This document shows, in pieces, positions 52,763-59,822 of a stretch of 64,000 bases of DNA. Each line of letters begins with the position of its first letter. Positions within the stretch are counted from its first letter, which is position 1. The notes beneath the pieces are model-generated. The model was given only the letters and a program-made list of their open reading frames with translations. It was not told where the DNA came from and ran no database searches. Source of the DNA: Pedococcus bigeumensis (GTDB lineage Bacteria; Actinomycetota; Actinomycetes; Actinomycetales; Dermatophilaceae); the NCBI RefSeq assembly GCF_006438965.1, contig NZ_RCZM01000003.1, positions 574,440 through 638,439 of the forward strand, in the 5' to 3' direction. The position numbers were made by a program, and so were the translations under genes.

Positions 52763-53440
52763 GTGAAGCTCCTGGTGATCGAGGATGACGTGCGGATGGC
52801 CGGCCTGCTGCGTCGCGGGCTGGCCCAGGAGGGCTGGTCAGTCGACGTGGTGGGGGCCGCCGCGGACGCCCGCCACGCAGTCGCCAGCACCCCGTACGAC
52901 GTGGTCGTCTGCGATGTCGGGTTACCCGGCCCCGAGTCGGGACTGGACTGGTGCCGCTGGTTCCGATCCGCGGGGCACTGGACTCCAGTCCTCCTTCTCA
53001 CCGCCCGCACAGAAGTGAGCGACCGGATCTCCGGCTTGGACTCCGGCGCCGACGACTACCTCGGGAAGCCGTTCGCCTTCGGCGAGCTGGCGGCACGTCT
53101 GCGAGCACTGCTGCGGCGAGGCGAGACCGAACGACCGACCCAGCTCGCCAACGGTGAGCTGGTACTTGATCCGGCGGAGCACCGGGTCCGCTGGCGACAG
53201 CAGATGATCGATCTGTCGCCACGCGAGTTCGCTCTCCTGGACTACTTCCTGAGGCGTCCCGGCGACGTCCTGCGCCGGACCGACGTCCTGGACCACGTGT
53301 GGGACTACGCCTACGACGGAACCTCGAACGTCGTCGACGTGCACGTCATGTCCCTGCGAAGGCGACTGGAGCAGGCGGGCTGCCCCGACGTCATCGAGAC
53401 CGTTCGCGGAGTCGGCTACCGGCTGAGAGTCCTGCCATGA
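52763..53440 (+). CDS. OmpR-family response regulator
   Basis: 225 aa. Receiver: LLVIEDDVRMAGLL, phospho-Asp51 in VVCDVGLPG, and Lys in LGKPF. The winged helix has LVLDPAEHRVRW, LSPREFALLDYFL and ETVRGVGYRLRV. It follows the permease by 61 bp and overlaps its kinase by 4 bp. TCS plus FtsX-type transporter plus lipoprotein is a common arrangement for sensing and exporting cell-envelope-active compounds. Confidence 0.95.
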   Translation: MKLLVIEDDVRMAGLLRRGLAQEGWSVDVVGAAADARHAVASTPYDVVVCDVGLPGPESGLDWCRWFRSAGHWTPVLLLTARTEVSDRISGLDSGADDYLGKPFAFGELAARLRALLRRGETERPTQLANGELVLDPAEHRVRWRQQMIDLSPREFALLDYFLRRPGDVLRRTDVLDHVWDYAYDGTSNVVDVHVMSLRRRLEQAGCPDVIETVRGVGYRLRVLP

Positions 53441-54894
53441 GGTTCGCTCCGATCGCGAGGACCGCTCGGACCGCCAGGTTTGCTCCGACCGCCCTCCGTC
53501 AGCGGCTGGTCCTGGGAGGCGTCGTCGTCGGGCTCGTCTTCGCCGCCCTGTTCGGAGCGGTCGCCACGTGGCGTATCCATCATGTCGAGGACCAGGCCAT
53601 CACCGCCGCCCTGCAGAACCGCATCCAGCTCGCGCGCGACGAAGTCTCCATCGACGGCTCCTTTGCCCCCGGCGGCGGCAGCCCCAAGACCGACCTCGTC
53701 CAGGTCATCGGGCCGGACGGGAAGACCCGTGGGACCAGCCTTTCATTGGCGGGGCTGCCGCCACTGACTGATGTCGGGGCGGTCCGCTCGGCACCCCGGG
53801 GTGTGCAGACCCGACTCTCCTTGCAGCAGCCAGACATCGACCTGGCCGTCCTGGCCGTGCCTCTCCGGTTGAGTAGCACCAAGGACTCGCCGGCTGGCAT
53901 GGGTGCGCTGGTCGTTGCCACCGATGCCGAGGGTTTCAATGCGGCTTCCTCCGACCTCACCACCTTGCTCATCGGGGGGCTTGCCTGCGTCGTCATCGCC
54001 ATCGGCTCCCTGTCGTGGGTGCTGACCGGCCGCGCTCTGCGCAGCGTCACCCGGCTCACCGAGAGCGCGGAAGCTGTTCAGCCCCGGGACCTGGCTGCCG
54101 GCTTACCCATACCCAGAGGGGACTCCGAGCTCGCTCGGCTGGTCGTGGCACTGAACCGGATGCTGGCGCGGCTCGACGAGAGCCACGCCGCCGAACTCGC
54201 CTTCGCCGCCAACGCAGGGCATCGACTGAGGACTCCAGTAGCCACCCTGCGGGCGGAGGCCGAACTCGCCCTTCGCGAGACCGACCCCGCCGAGCTCACT
54301 GCGGCCCTCGAACGCGTCGTGCACGACGCGGACCAGCTCACCTCCGTCGTCGACCGCATGTTGGCCCGCAGCCGCAGCCGCAGCCGCGCCCGTGACCGCG
54401 GTCCGCAACCTGTCCTGGAGGTCCTCGCCGACGCCAGACCACGCTGGCAGCGCCAAGCCAGCCTCGTAGACCTCGAGCTCACCGTCCGCATCGACGATCG
54501 CGTCACCGCGCAGACCCAGTGTGTCGACCTGGTCGAGGTGGTCGACCCGATCGTCGACAACGCGGTTCGGCACACACCCCCGGGAGAAACCGTCGACATC
54601 GACATCCGGCCCAGCGACGCGGGTCCGAACCTGCTGTCGGTATGCGTCTCCAACACCGGCGAGCCAGTCCCCGCCGACCTCGCCGCCCACGTGTTCGACG
54701 CCTGGGTCAGCAGCCGGGACGCGAGCGTCGCTGGTGGTTTGGGCCTCTGGTTGTCCCGCGAGACCGCACGCGAACAAGGCGGGGACGTCTTCCTCATCGA
54801 GGATGCCGGATCGGCCACGACCTTCTGCGTGGTCCTTCCCACCACGGACACCATCAGCTGGCTCAGCGATCGCCCATCATGGTGGCCTACGTGA
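53437..54894 (+). CDS. Sensor histidine kinase
   Basis: 485 aa from ATG 53437. Helices at ~25-45 and ~173-195 flank a sensor domain. HAMP is followed by HisKA with His262 in NAGHRLRTPVATLRAEAEL; the usual Glu after His is Arg, a variant also seen in other actinobacterial kinases. An RSRSRSRARDRG stretch precedes the HATPase, which has DNAVRHTPPGE and GGLGLWLSRETA. It ends the operon; the cassette-like island begins immediately after. Confidence 0.93.
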   Translation: MRFAPIARTARTARFAPTALRQRLVLGGVVVGLVFAALFGAVATWRIHHVEDQAITAALQNRIQLARDEVSIDGSFAPGGGSPKTDLVQVIGPDGKTRGTSLSLAGLPPLTDVGAVRSAPRGVQTRLSLQQPDIDLAVLAVPLRLSSTKDSPAGMGALVVATDAEGFNAASSDLTTLLIGGLACVVIAIGSLSWVLTGRALRSVTRLTESAEAVQPRDLAAGLPIPRGDSELARLVVALNRMLARLDESHAAELAFAANAGHRLRTPVATLRAEAELALRETDPAELTAALERVVHDADQLTSVVDRMLARSRSRSRARDRGPQPVLEVLADARPRWQRQASLVDLELTVRIDDRVTAQTQCVDLVEVVDPIVDNAVRHTPPGETVDIDIRPSDAGPNLLSVCVSNTGEPVPADLAAHVFDAWVSSRDASVAGGLGLWLSRETAREQGGDVFLIEDAGSATTFCVVLPTTDTISWLSDRPSWWPT

Positions 54895-55047
54895 AGGACC
54901 CAAAGCCGTCCCGCCCCGTGGCAGCGGTCGACACCGTCAGCCGGGCCTGCCCTGCCACGCGCCGCCCCCGCAGCCAAGGCTCAGAAGTAGAAGGGGGTCA
55001 GACTGCCTGGCTGGGTCGCCATGACCACGGTGGCCGACTGCGGTCCG

Positions 55048-55100
55048 ACAGGCGGCGGAATGACGCACCCAGATCCGCACTCTCATGCCGATGAGCGGTC
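55048..55100 (+). repeat. Boundary repeat R1 (long form)
   Basis: Head GACAGGCGGCGGAATGACGC and core GCACTCTCATGCCGATGAGC. About 46 of 50 bases match the repeat at 59181-59229. It lies just before the DUF4304-like gene. Confidence 0.8.
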
Positions 55101-55131
55101 GAGTCGCAGAGCGACATGGCATGCTGCGCGT

Positions 55132-55782
55132 GTGACCGCCCAGGACGCGCTTAGGGCCGCGCCTCGCGACCATCTTGGACCCGCTGCGCGCCGCCACGGC
55201 TACAAGGGGTCGCCTCCAAACTGGCGCAAGTCTTCTCCGGCCGGAGACTGGGCAGTTGTCAATGTTCAGTCTTCGTCGTTCAGCAGCGCTGAGCATCTTC
55301 GGTGCGTGGTGAACCTCGCTTTTGCACCCGAGCCGTGGCTGAGGTGGGAGGCCGCGAAGCTCGGTGCAGGCCTGCCCAAGTCGGTCGCAGAGTCGCTTGG
55401 GCTGTACAGAGCACGTCTACACCCGGAGGGAGCTCCAGAAGGCGCCGACGGCTGGTGGGACGTCACCCGTGATGAGACGGCCAGCGTCGCGGTGGCGGAC
55501 ATGGTGGCGCAGCTGGACCGGGCCGGTTGGCCCGTGCTGGAACGCATGTTCTCCCGGGACGCCATGCTGTCCCGCCTGCATGGCGGAGACCTCGGCATGA
55601 TGAAGCGCTCGAACTTTGGAGTCTTCTTCGCCCGCGCCGAGGCTCTCATGCTCATGGATGCTGGCCCGTCCGATGCGTTGGAATCGAAGCTCGACTATGC
55701 GCTGAGCAACGTCATGTCGAGCCAGCGTGACCATGCCGAGCGATTCGATGCGTGGGTCCGTGCTCAGGCGGCCAAGGCGTGA
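55132..55782 (+). CDS. DUF4304-like protein
   Basis: 216 aa from GTG 55132. A DUF4304 pattern is seen: HLGPAARRHGYKGSPPNWRKS, then VVNVQSSSFSSAEHLRCVVNL, then WWDVTRDETA. Function is unknown; the family is scattered among mobile and accessory genes. It has no signal peptide. Boundary repeats flank it on both sides (R1 and R2), and it shares no theme with its neighbours. Confidence 0.75.
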   Translation: MTAQDALRAAPRDHLGPAARRHGYKGSPPNWRKSSPAGDWAVVNVQSSSFSSAEHLRCVVNLAFAPEPWLRWEAAKLGAGLPKSVAESLGLYRARLHPEGAPEGADGWWDVTRDETASVAVADMVAQLDRAGWPVLERMFSRDAMLSRLHGGDLGMMKRSNFGVFFARAEALMLMDAGPSDALESKLDYALSNVMSSQRDHAERFDAWVRAQAAKA

Positions 55783-55843
55783 ACTGAACAGCACTCTCAT
55801 GCCGCGAGTGGCGCGGAAGACAGCGCGCCGCCACGCGAGCGGC
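55783..55843 (+). repeat. Boundary repeat R2, imperfect hairpin
   Basis: It starts with ACTGAAC one base after the previous stop, then GCACTCTCATGCCGCGAG. Arms GCCGCGAGTGGCGCG and the complement of CGCGCCGCCACGCGAGCGGC pair with unpaired extra bases, a shape like an attC site. Confidence 0.6.
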
Positions 55844-55857
55844 TCTACGCTTCGAGC

Positions 55858-56454
55858 ATGCCTGAGCGGATCATGTACCTCCAGCTCAAGACCGGGTACA
55901 ACACCGACCGCGGGCCAGCCTGGATCGCTCGAGTGCGATTCACGCGTACCTGGCGGACGGCAGATGTACACGGGCGAACCCTGGCCCGAGTCACCGGCAC
56001 GGCGCGAGCCAACTTCGACTCGAACTTCTACGACGTGGAGACGGGCGAGGAGTTTTGGATGTCTGGCCCCAAACGCGATCGAACTGATGGGCGATACACA
56101 AGCCAGGAGCCACATGTCGACGAAGATGTGCGCGGCGAGTACGCGGCCCTTTCTGGCCGGCTCACCGCTGCCTGGTCGAGAAGCCGGGTAGCTGTCAGGG
56201 CTGAACGCACTCATCTGCCGCGATCCGGTCGTGCCGATGAGCGGGGTCAGGTGGTTGACTGCTGTCGCTCAGCCTCAGCCCGCAATCCCCTTGGCCAGGC
56301 ATCTACGAAGGCAGCCATTCGCGGATGCCAAACACACGAGTCCTCAACAAAGGAGATCGCGACCGCGTTCTCCAGGTTCGCTTCACCGTCGCGGAGCGCC
56401 TCGTCGAGCAGGTGGAGCACAGCCATGGTCGCCGTGTCGTCCTGGAGGTTGTAG
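55858..56454 (+). CDS. Small conserved protein with an apparently extended C-terminus
   Basis: 198 aa from ATG 55858. The first ~100 residues match a short actinobacterial family that I recall being mis-annotated as a DXP synthase: IMYLQLKTGYNTDRGPAWIA, RVRFTRTWRTADVHGRTL, NFYDVETGEEFWMSGPKRDR, VDEDVRGEYAAL. Family members end about there. Here the frame runs on for ~95 more residues through boundary repeat R3 and across the 3' part of the antisense gene. The tail (Ser/Arg-rich) looks non-native, so the original stop has probably been lost. Confidence 0.65.
   Translation: MPERIMYLQLKTGYNTDRGPAWIARVRFTRTWRTADVHGRTLARVTGTARANFDSNFYDVETGEEFWMSGPKRDRTDGRYTSQEPHVDEDVRGEYAALSGRLTAAWSRSRVAVRAERTHLPRSGRADERGQVVDCCRSASARNPLGQASTKAAIRGCQTHESSTKEIATAFSRFASPSRSASSSRWSTAMVAVSSWRL
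56200..56247 (+). repeat. Boundary repeat R3
   Basis: GCTGAAC, then GCACTCATCTGCCGCGA, a short loop and GTGCCGATGAGCGG. CTCATC and GATGAG arms pair with mismatches. Confidence 0.6.
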
Positions 56455-56615
56455 AAGGCCGATATCACCCAGCGGCGTGCATCTGCCATGAGCACATGAA
56501 GCAGCAGCTCGCCGTCATGGTCAGCGAGGTGCTCATCGACAAGCGCTTGGAGACGAGGCGTGGCGTCAGCAAGCTGCCGAACAAAGTCCGCCGAGGTCAT
56601 TCGGTCGCCGGCCAT
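56247..56615 (-). CDS. Small helical protein, DUF7674-like
   Basis: 122 aa from ATG 56615 (ATG 56600 is an alternative). The sequence is mostly helical: DFVRQLADATPRLQALVDEH, LLLHVLMADARRWVIS, AVLHLLDEALRDGE, ENAVAISFVEDSC. The LLHVLMADARRW block and the acidic helix resemble small proteins now grouped as DUF7674, often near toxin-like or contact-dependent genes. Function is unknown. The preceding plus-strand frame overlaps its 3' two thirds. Confidence 0.65.
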   Translation of the reverse strand: MAGDRMTSADFVRQLADATPRLQALVDEHLADHDGELLLHVLMADARRWVISAFYNLQDDTATMAVLHLLDEALRDGEANLENAVAISFVEDSCVWHPRMAAFVDAWPRGLRAEAERQQSTT

Positions 56616-56640
56616 GCGTCACAGCATCCCCCACGGGTGC

Positions 56641-56697
56641 CTTAACCCACGCGCGGACATGCCGCGGAGAGTTCGATCGGAACTGCCGATGAGCGAG
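56641..56697 (+). repeat. Boundary repeat R4
   Basis: CATGCCGCGGA and CGATCGGAACTGCCGATGAG, the latter identical to R6. AGTTC and GAACT form the hairpin tip around GATCG. Confidence 0.75.
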
Positions 56698-56713
56698 CGG
56701 CCGTGACGGGTAC

Positions 56714-57001
56714 CTAGCGCGGTGTCCCAAGCACTGCGTCGAGGCGAATGCGCCAATCCTCGTCGCCGAGTCCTGCCCCGACGAGGGCGTCCCTCCAGTC
56801 CGAATGGGCGAGTTGCACCCACTGCTGGAAGACGTGCCAGTCGCCGCCGGTCCTGATCACCAAAGACGCCTGGATGCGCTCCGGGACCTGGCCGCCAAAC
56901 ACTCCGTCCGGCAGGTCGCGGAGTTCTTCGAGCACCTTCTCCGAACTGCCCGTCGGGAACTCGCTCTCGACCCAACGCATGAGCCGTTGACTGACCTCCA
57001 T
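56714..57001 (-). CDS. Small hypothetical protein (95 aa)
   Basis: Mixed helical protein with VLEELRDLPDGVFGGQVPERIQASLV and GGDWHVFQQWVQLAHSDWRDALVGAGLGDEDWRIRLD, Trp- and Asp-rich. No family recognised. No clear ribosome site is seen. It lies between boundary repeats R4 and R5 and reads against their orientation. Composition and codon use look like a real gene. Confidence 0.6.
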   Translation of the reverse strand: MEVSQRLMRWVESEFPTGSSEKVLEELRDLPDGVFGGQVPERIQASLVIRTGGDWHVFQQWVQLAHSDWRDALVGAGLGDEDWRIRLDAVLGTPR

Positions 57002-57042
57002 GATCGACAGCGTGGCTTATCTTGCGCCGTTTCGCAGCAGAT

Positions 57043-57082
57043 CCGAAGCGACCTCTCATGCCGCCGAGCGTGCTGTCGGGCG
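57043..57082 (+). repeat. Boundary repeat R5 (divergent copy)
   Basis: CGACCTCTCATGCCGCCGAGCG. The shared core CTCTCATGCCG is intact, but the GATCGGAACTG half is absent. Confidence 0.5.
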
Positions 57083-57169
57083 TGCCCAGGGTGCAGCGTC
57101 GGAGGAATCCTCACCGCAACTTAGTCGAAGGCCCATCGCCCAACACGTCGACCACCTACCCTTTTTGGC

Positions 57170-57673
57170 ATGGACTCCGCGAGTCAAGGCGACATCACCT
57201 GCAGACCCTCTCGTACGCACCAGATCGGCCAGTCTGTGGGCGGGATCCTTGGAGGCATTGCGCTAGCCTCCTTCGCGCTGGGCGGACACCCGATCTACCA
57301 GGGGGTGGTGGTGCTGCTGGGCTTCTTTCCTCTCACTGAGTTCCGGCGGCGGGCTGTGATCCGCCAAGACCACATCCACGCTCAGGGGAGACTGCGATCG
57401 CGGCGCATCGATCTTGGCGAGGTCACGCAGGTCGGCATTGGCCAGCGTGCGCGGCTGTGGATCCTGACAAGAAACCCGCCAACGGGCAGCCGTTCACGGC
57501 TGACATACCTCCGCATGATCTGGCCGACAGGGGAGCCCAACAACCCTTCATCACAGGAGGTCATACCGATCATCCGCGCTCGAGCGGAGCAAGCCGGCGC
57601 AATTCTCGAGCCCCCACTCACGGGCCCGGAGGAACCGCAGCGCGACCAAGGGATGTCCTTGTTTTCAGCGTGA
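57170..57673 (+). CDS. Small membrane protein with a PH-like C-terminal domain
   Basis: 167 aa. Two hydrophobic segments (SVGGILGGIALASFALGG and YQGVVVLLGFFPLTEF) precede a strand-rich part, RRAVIRQDHIHAQGRLRSRRIDLGEVTQVGIG, which resembles bacterial PH (bPH/YdbT-like) domains. A Pro-rich tail follows. Function unknown. The 5' end is uncertain because ATG 57170 is the only early start and has no obvious ribosome site. Confidence 0.6.
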   Translation: MDSASQGDITCRPSRTHQIGQSVGGILGGIALASFALGGHPIYQGVVVLLGFFPLTEFRRRAVIRQDHIHAQGRLRSRRIDLGEVTQVGIGQRARLWILTRNPPTGSRSRLTYLRMIWPTGEPNNPSSQEVIPIIRARAEQAGAILEPPLTGPEEPQRDQGMSLFSA

Positions 57674-57690
57674 CCGTCGGCAGCTCACGA

Positions 57691-57745
57691 TGACCGAACG
57701 TCCGATCATGCCGCGGACCGTGCGATCGGAACTGCCGATGAGCGG
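57691..57745 (+). repeat. Boundary repeat R6
   Basis: ACCGAAC (57692-57698), TCATGCCGCGGA and CGATCGGAACTGCCGATGAG. It lies between a plus-strand gene end and a minus-strand gene end. Confidence 0.75.
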
Positions 57746-57763
57746 GTGCTCCGACCCCGAGCG

Positions 57764-57991
57764 CTAGTCGCGACCCGTGACGTGCGTCGTGTCCATCGAT
57801 TCCCTAGTCCCGTCAGGACCAGCCAACCGCTTCGTCAGGTCGAAGAAGAGACGTACACCCAGGCTGATGACGACGCAGAGCATGACGGAGCGATCCTGCC
57901 GGCCCTGAATTAGCAGGGCCAGCGTCATGGCCACAGCCACGCCAGAGATGACCCAAACCACGTTTTCCGCCCGCCTCCAGGTCATGACCAC
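57764..57991 (-). CDS. Small two-helix membrane protein (75 aa)
   Basis: Two hydrophobic helices (VVWVISGVAVAMTLALLI and VMLCVVISLGVRLFFDLT) joined by a short charged turn, with an acidic polar tail. No family recognised. It could be a small envelope protein or toxin; neither is shown. It lies between boundary repeats R6 and R7. Confidence 0.5.
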   Translation of the reverse strand: MVMTWRRAENVVWVISGVAVAMTLALLIQGRQDRSVMLCVVISLGVRLFFDLTKRLAGPDGTRESMDTTHVTGRD

Positions 57992-58060
57992 ATCATGTCA
58001 GCCAAGAGCCGCGAAGCCGTTTACTCGGCCCAGATATCGGTCCTGTGCCGAGATCTCGCC

Positions 58061-58115
58061 CAAGCGAGTCATCCTGCCGCAACCACGCACGCTCATGCCG
58101 CGATGCGATCGCGTC
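58061..58115 (+). repeat. Boundary repeat R7 (divergent copy)
   Basis: CACGCACGCTCATGCCGCGATGCGATCGCG. It contains CTCATGCCGCGA and a GCGATCGC palindrome. Confidence 0.5.
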
Positions 58116-58175
58116 GATGTCGAACATCCCGGCAACCGGCTGTGCGATGCTTCGCCACTGAGTGGTCATGGGCTC

Positions 58176-58406
58176 TTGTGGGATGCACTGCGTCACCTCC
58201 ACGGGTGGCCGTTGGCTTGGCTCGTGTTCTGCGGCGCTCAGGTGACGTTCCAGGTGAGCAAGGCTCTCTGGGGCGATATGGACTCGGTGGACGTGGCTCT
58301 GTTTGCCCTCTTCCTGACGGCTATGGTGCTAGTCGTGTCCAGGGCAGTGCGGCAGGAACGCACCCGAAGGCGCGAACTACCCGGCCGCCAAATGGAGACC
58401 GCCTAA
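58176..58406 (+). CDS. Small membrane protein, start uncertain
   Basis: The convincing part begins near a TTG at 58176 and gives ~76 aa; the frame is open further upstream but looks non-coding. Two hydrophobic segments (WPLAWLVFCGAQVTFQV and VDVALFALFLTAMVLVV) are followed by the basic tail RQERTRRRELPGRQ. No family recognised. Its TAA stop is part of GCCTAAC at the start of repeat R8. Confidence 0.45.
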   Translation: MWDALRHLHGWPLAWLVFCGAQVTFQVSKALWGDMDSVDVALFALFLTAMVLVVSRAVRQERTRRRELPGRQMETA

Positions 58407-58436
58407 CGCCTTCCTATGCCGCACGTCGCGCGGTTG
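58401..58436 (+). repeat. Boundary repeat R8, with an R''-like GCCTAAC
   Basis: GCCTAAC (58401-58407) fits the integron R'' consensus RYYYAAC exactly and includes the stop codon of the preceding gene. CCTATGCCGCACG follows. Confidence 0.5.
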
Positions 58437-58461
58437 CGAGGTCTCGGACTAGCCTCAATCT

Positions 58462-58743
58462 GTGTCCACGAAGTCCGACCGACAAGCCGCGCGAGAGGCC
58501 GTCGTGACGTATCACGAGAGCCAATTGGCTGTCTTGGTAGGGCGCGTGGGCGACGCGATCGACCGCTTCCGTATCGGCGAGCTGGATGCCTTCGACGTTG
58601 ACCAGGTGCTCTTCCAGTACTCGCGGGCGGCGAAGGAACTGTGGAAGTTCTGCAACCTCGGCGACCCCGAGCTCGTCGCAAACATCATGCACGAGCGTCC
58701 AGTGGTCGATTGGTGGGAGCGCGGAGCGCCCCGGAAGCGATGA
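58462..58743 (+). CDS. 93-aa hypothetical protein, paralogue A
   Basis: From GTG 58462. It shares most residues with the protein at 61423: SDRQAAREAVVTYHESQLAV, AFDVDQVLFQYSRAAKELWK, ERPVVDWWERGAPRKR. All-helical, no membrane segment, no recognised family. TAGCCT at 58450-58455 lies 6 bp before the start, so the mRNA is probably leaderless. The copy's promoter is also conserved, so this is a duplicated functional unit. Confidence 0.75.
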   Translation: MSTKSDRQAAREAVVTYHESQLAVLVGRVGDAIDRFRIGELDAFDVDQVLFQYSRAAKELWKFCNLGDPELVANIMHERPVVDWWERGAPRKR

Positions 58744-58790
58744 CGCGAAGGCGTGCACGCTCGGAGGGGTGCTGATGCCGCCGCCAGCGT

Positions 58791-58822
58791 GATCGTCAGG
58801 CGGTGGGATGACGCGCTCATTG
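58791..58822 (+). repeat. Boundary-repeat head downstream of paralogue A
   Basis: GATCGTCAGGCGGTGGGATGACGCGCTCAT resembles the R1 head (55048) and the copy at 61751. It lies in the spacer to the next small gene. Confidence 0.5.
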
Positions 58823-58903
58823 TGACCCGGAAGGCGTCCACGTCCGCTTAGTCCATTTGGAGTAGCCCTCATCACTGGTCAGACGGCTCGGAGTAGCCAT
58901 AGG

Positions 58904-58921
58904 CGGCGGCAATTGCCGCCG
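58904..58921. promoter_or_regulatory. 18-bp perfect palindrome before a small gene
   Basis: CGGCGGCAATTGCCGCCG (58904-58921), immediately followed by TTGACAC. It lies 14 bp before ATG 58936, as an operator or a hairpin in the leader would. Confidence 0.5.
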
Positions 58922-58935
58922 TTGACACTGGACAC

Positions 58936-59139
58936 ATGCAGACGCTCAGGTTCACTCCGCGCACGCCCGTGTGCAACCTTGTGAGCGCCTGCGCCGGCCT
59001 CGTTGAGATCGTTGAGGATGCGCACGACCGTTGCCTTCGCCCGGATCGCAGCCGGATCTATCGGGTGCGCTCGCTTGTGACCGGCGCGACCTGCTGGGCC
59101 TACCTCACCGAGCTGACTGTCGAACAGGCGGCGGCGTAG
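58936..59139 (+). CDS. Small hypothetical protein (67 aa)
   Basis: Reads TPVCNLVSACAGLVEIVEDAHDRC and SRIYRVRSLVTGATCWAYLTEL; four cysteines, no recognised family. The composition and end (VEQAAA) are compatible with a real small protein. A perfect palindrome stands upstream. Weak evidence overall. Confidence 0.4.
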   Translation: MQTLRFTPRTPVCNLVSACAGLVEIVEDAHDRCLRPDRSRIYRVRSLVTGATCWAYLTELTVEQAAA

Positions 59140-59180
59140 TCACAGCGGGGCGCCGGCTAGATGTACTCGGCAGAGTGATA

Positions 59181-59229
59181 CGCGGCGAAAAGACGCACCC
59201 TGATCCGCACTCTCATGCCGATGAGCGGA
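59181..59229 (+). repeat. Boundary repeat R9 (long form)
   Basis: Near-identical to R1 (about 46 of 50 bases), 4.1 kb away: GACGCACCCTGATCCGC, then ACTCTCATGCCGATGAGCGG. It lies between two convergent genes. Confidence 0.8.
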
Positions 59230-59242
59230 CGGTTCGTAGCGG

Positions 59243-59647
59243 CTAATCGGTTGCGGCCCGGACGGCGCTCAGGACGCTCGACAGGCTTTCCGGATGGGCC
59301 AACTTCAAATCTGCGAGATCGTTGGGCCGGAACCAACACAGATCGTCGTGCTCCTCGGGCGCATTGTTGACAGGTTCCCCTGCCCAGCGCGTGACGAGGA
59401 ACCCGTGCATGTCGAGGGTGGGGTCGCTGACTGTCATCGGGATGGGCAGGGGGTCGTGGATGTGCACACCGAGTTCTTCGAGGCATTCCCGACTGACGGC
59501 CTGGTGAGGTAATTCGCCCGGCTCGACATGTCCGCCGACAAAGCCCCAGCGGTCGGTGTACGCCTGACGCATTGGGTGGCGATGCGCCAGGAGCACGAGG
59601 CCGTCGCGCACGAGTACGGCGGTTGCGATCTGAATCGGGGCGACCAT
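59243..59647 (-). CDS. NUDIX hydrolase
   Basis: 134 aa. The Nudix box is complete: GGHVEPGELPHQAVSRECLEELGV would be its extent (G-x5-E-x7-REC-x-EE-x-G). The start MVAPIQIATAVLVRDGLVLLAHR is typical of MutT-like small hydrolases acting on nucleoside diphosphate derivatives. The substrate is unknown. R9 lies downstream and R10 upstream, so it sits as one unit of the array, reversed. Confidence 0.92.
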   Translation of the reverse strand: MVAPIQIATAVLVRDGLVLLAHRHPMRQAYTDRWGFVGGHVEPGELPHQAVSRECLEELGVHIHDPLPIPMTVSDPTLDMHGFLVTRWAGEPVNNAPEEHDDLCWFRPNDLADLKLAHPESLSSVLSAVRAATD

Positions 59648-59659
59648 GGCGGCACACTA

Positions 59660-59694
59660 GGCGCGAACGCACTCAGATGCCGCGTTGCCGCCGG
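59660..59694 (+). repeat. Boundary repeat R10
   Basis: GCGCGAACGCACTCAGATGC followed by CGCGTTGCCGCC. Shares GAACGCACTC with R3. It lies 13 bp upstream of the NUDIX start. Confidence 0.55.
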
Positions 59695-59822
59695 GATATC
59701 GCTCAATGCCGTCAAGCGGTGCTGCTGGGACGAGGTTGACCGAGCGCCCCGCAGCGACAAGGGGCGCGCGCTGGCTTGGAGACGACCGAGCAGGAATCTC
59801 GGGTCACACAGCTTAGGAAGCC

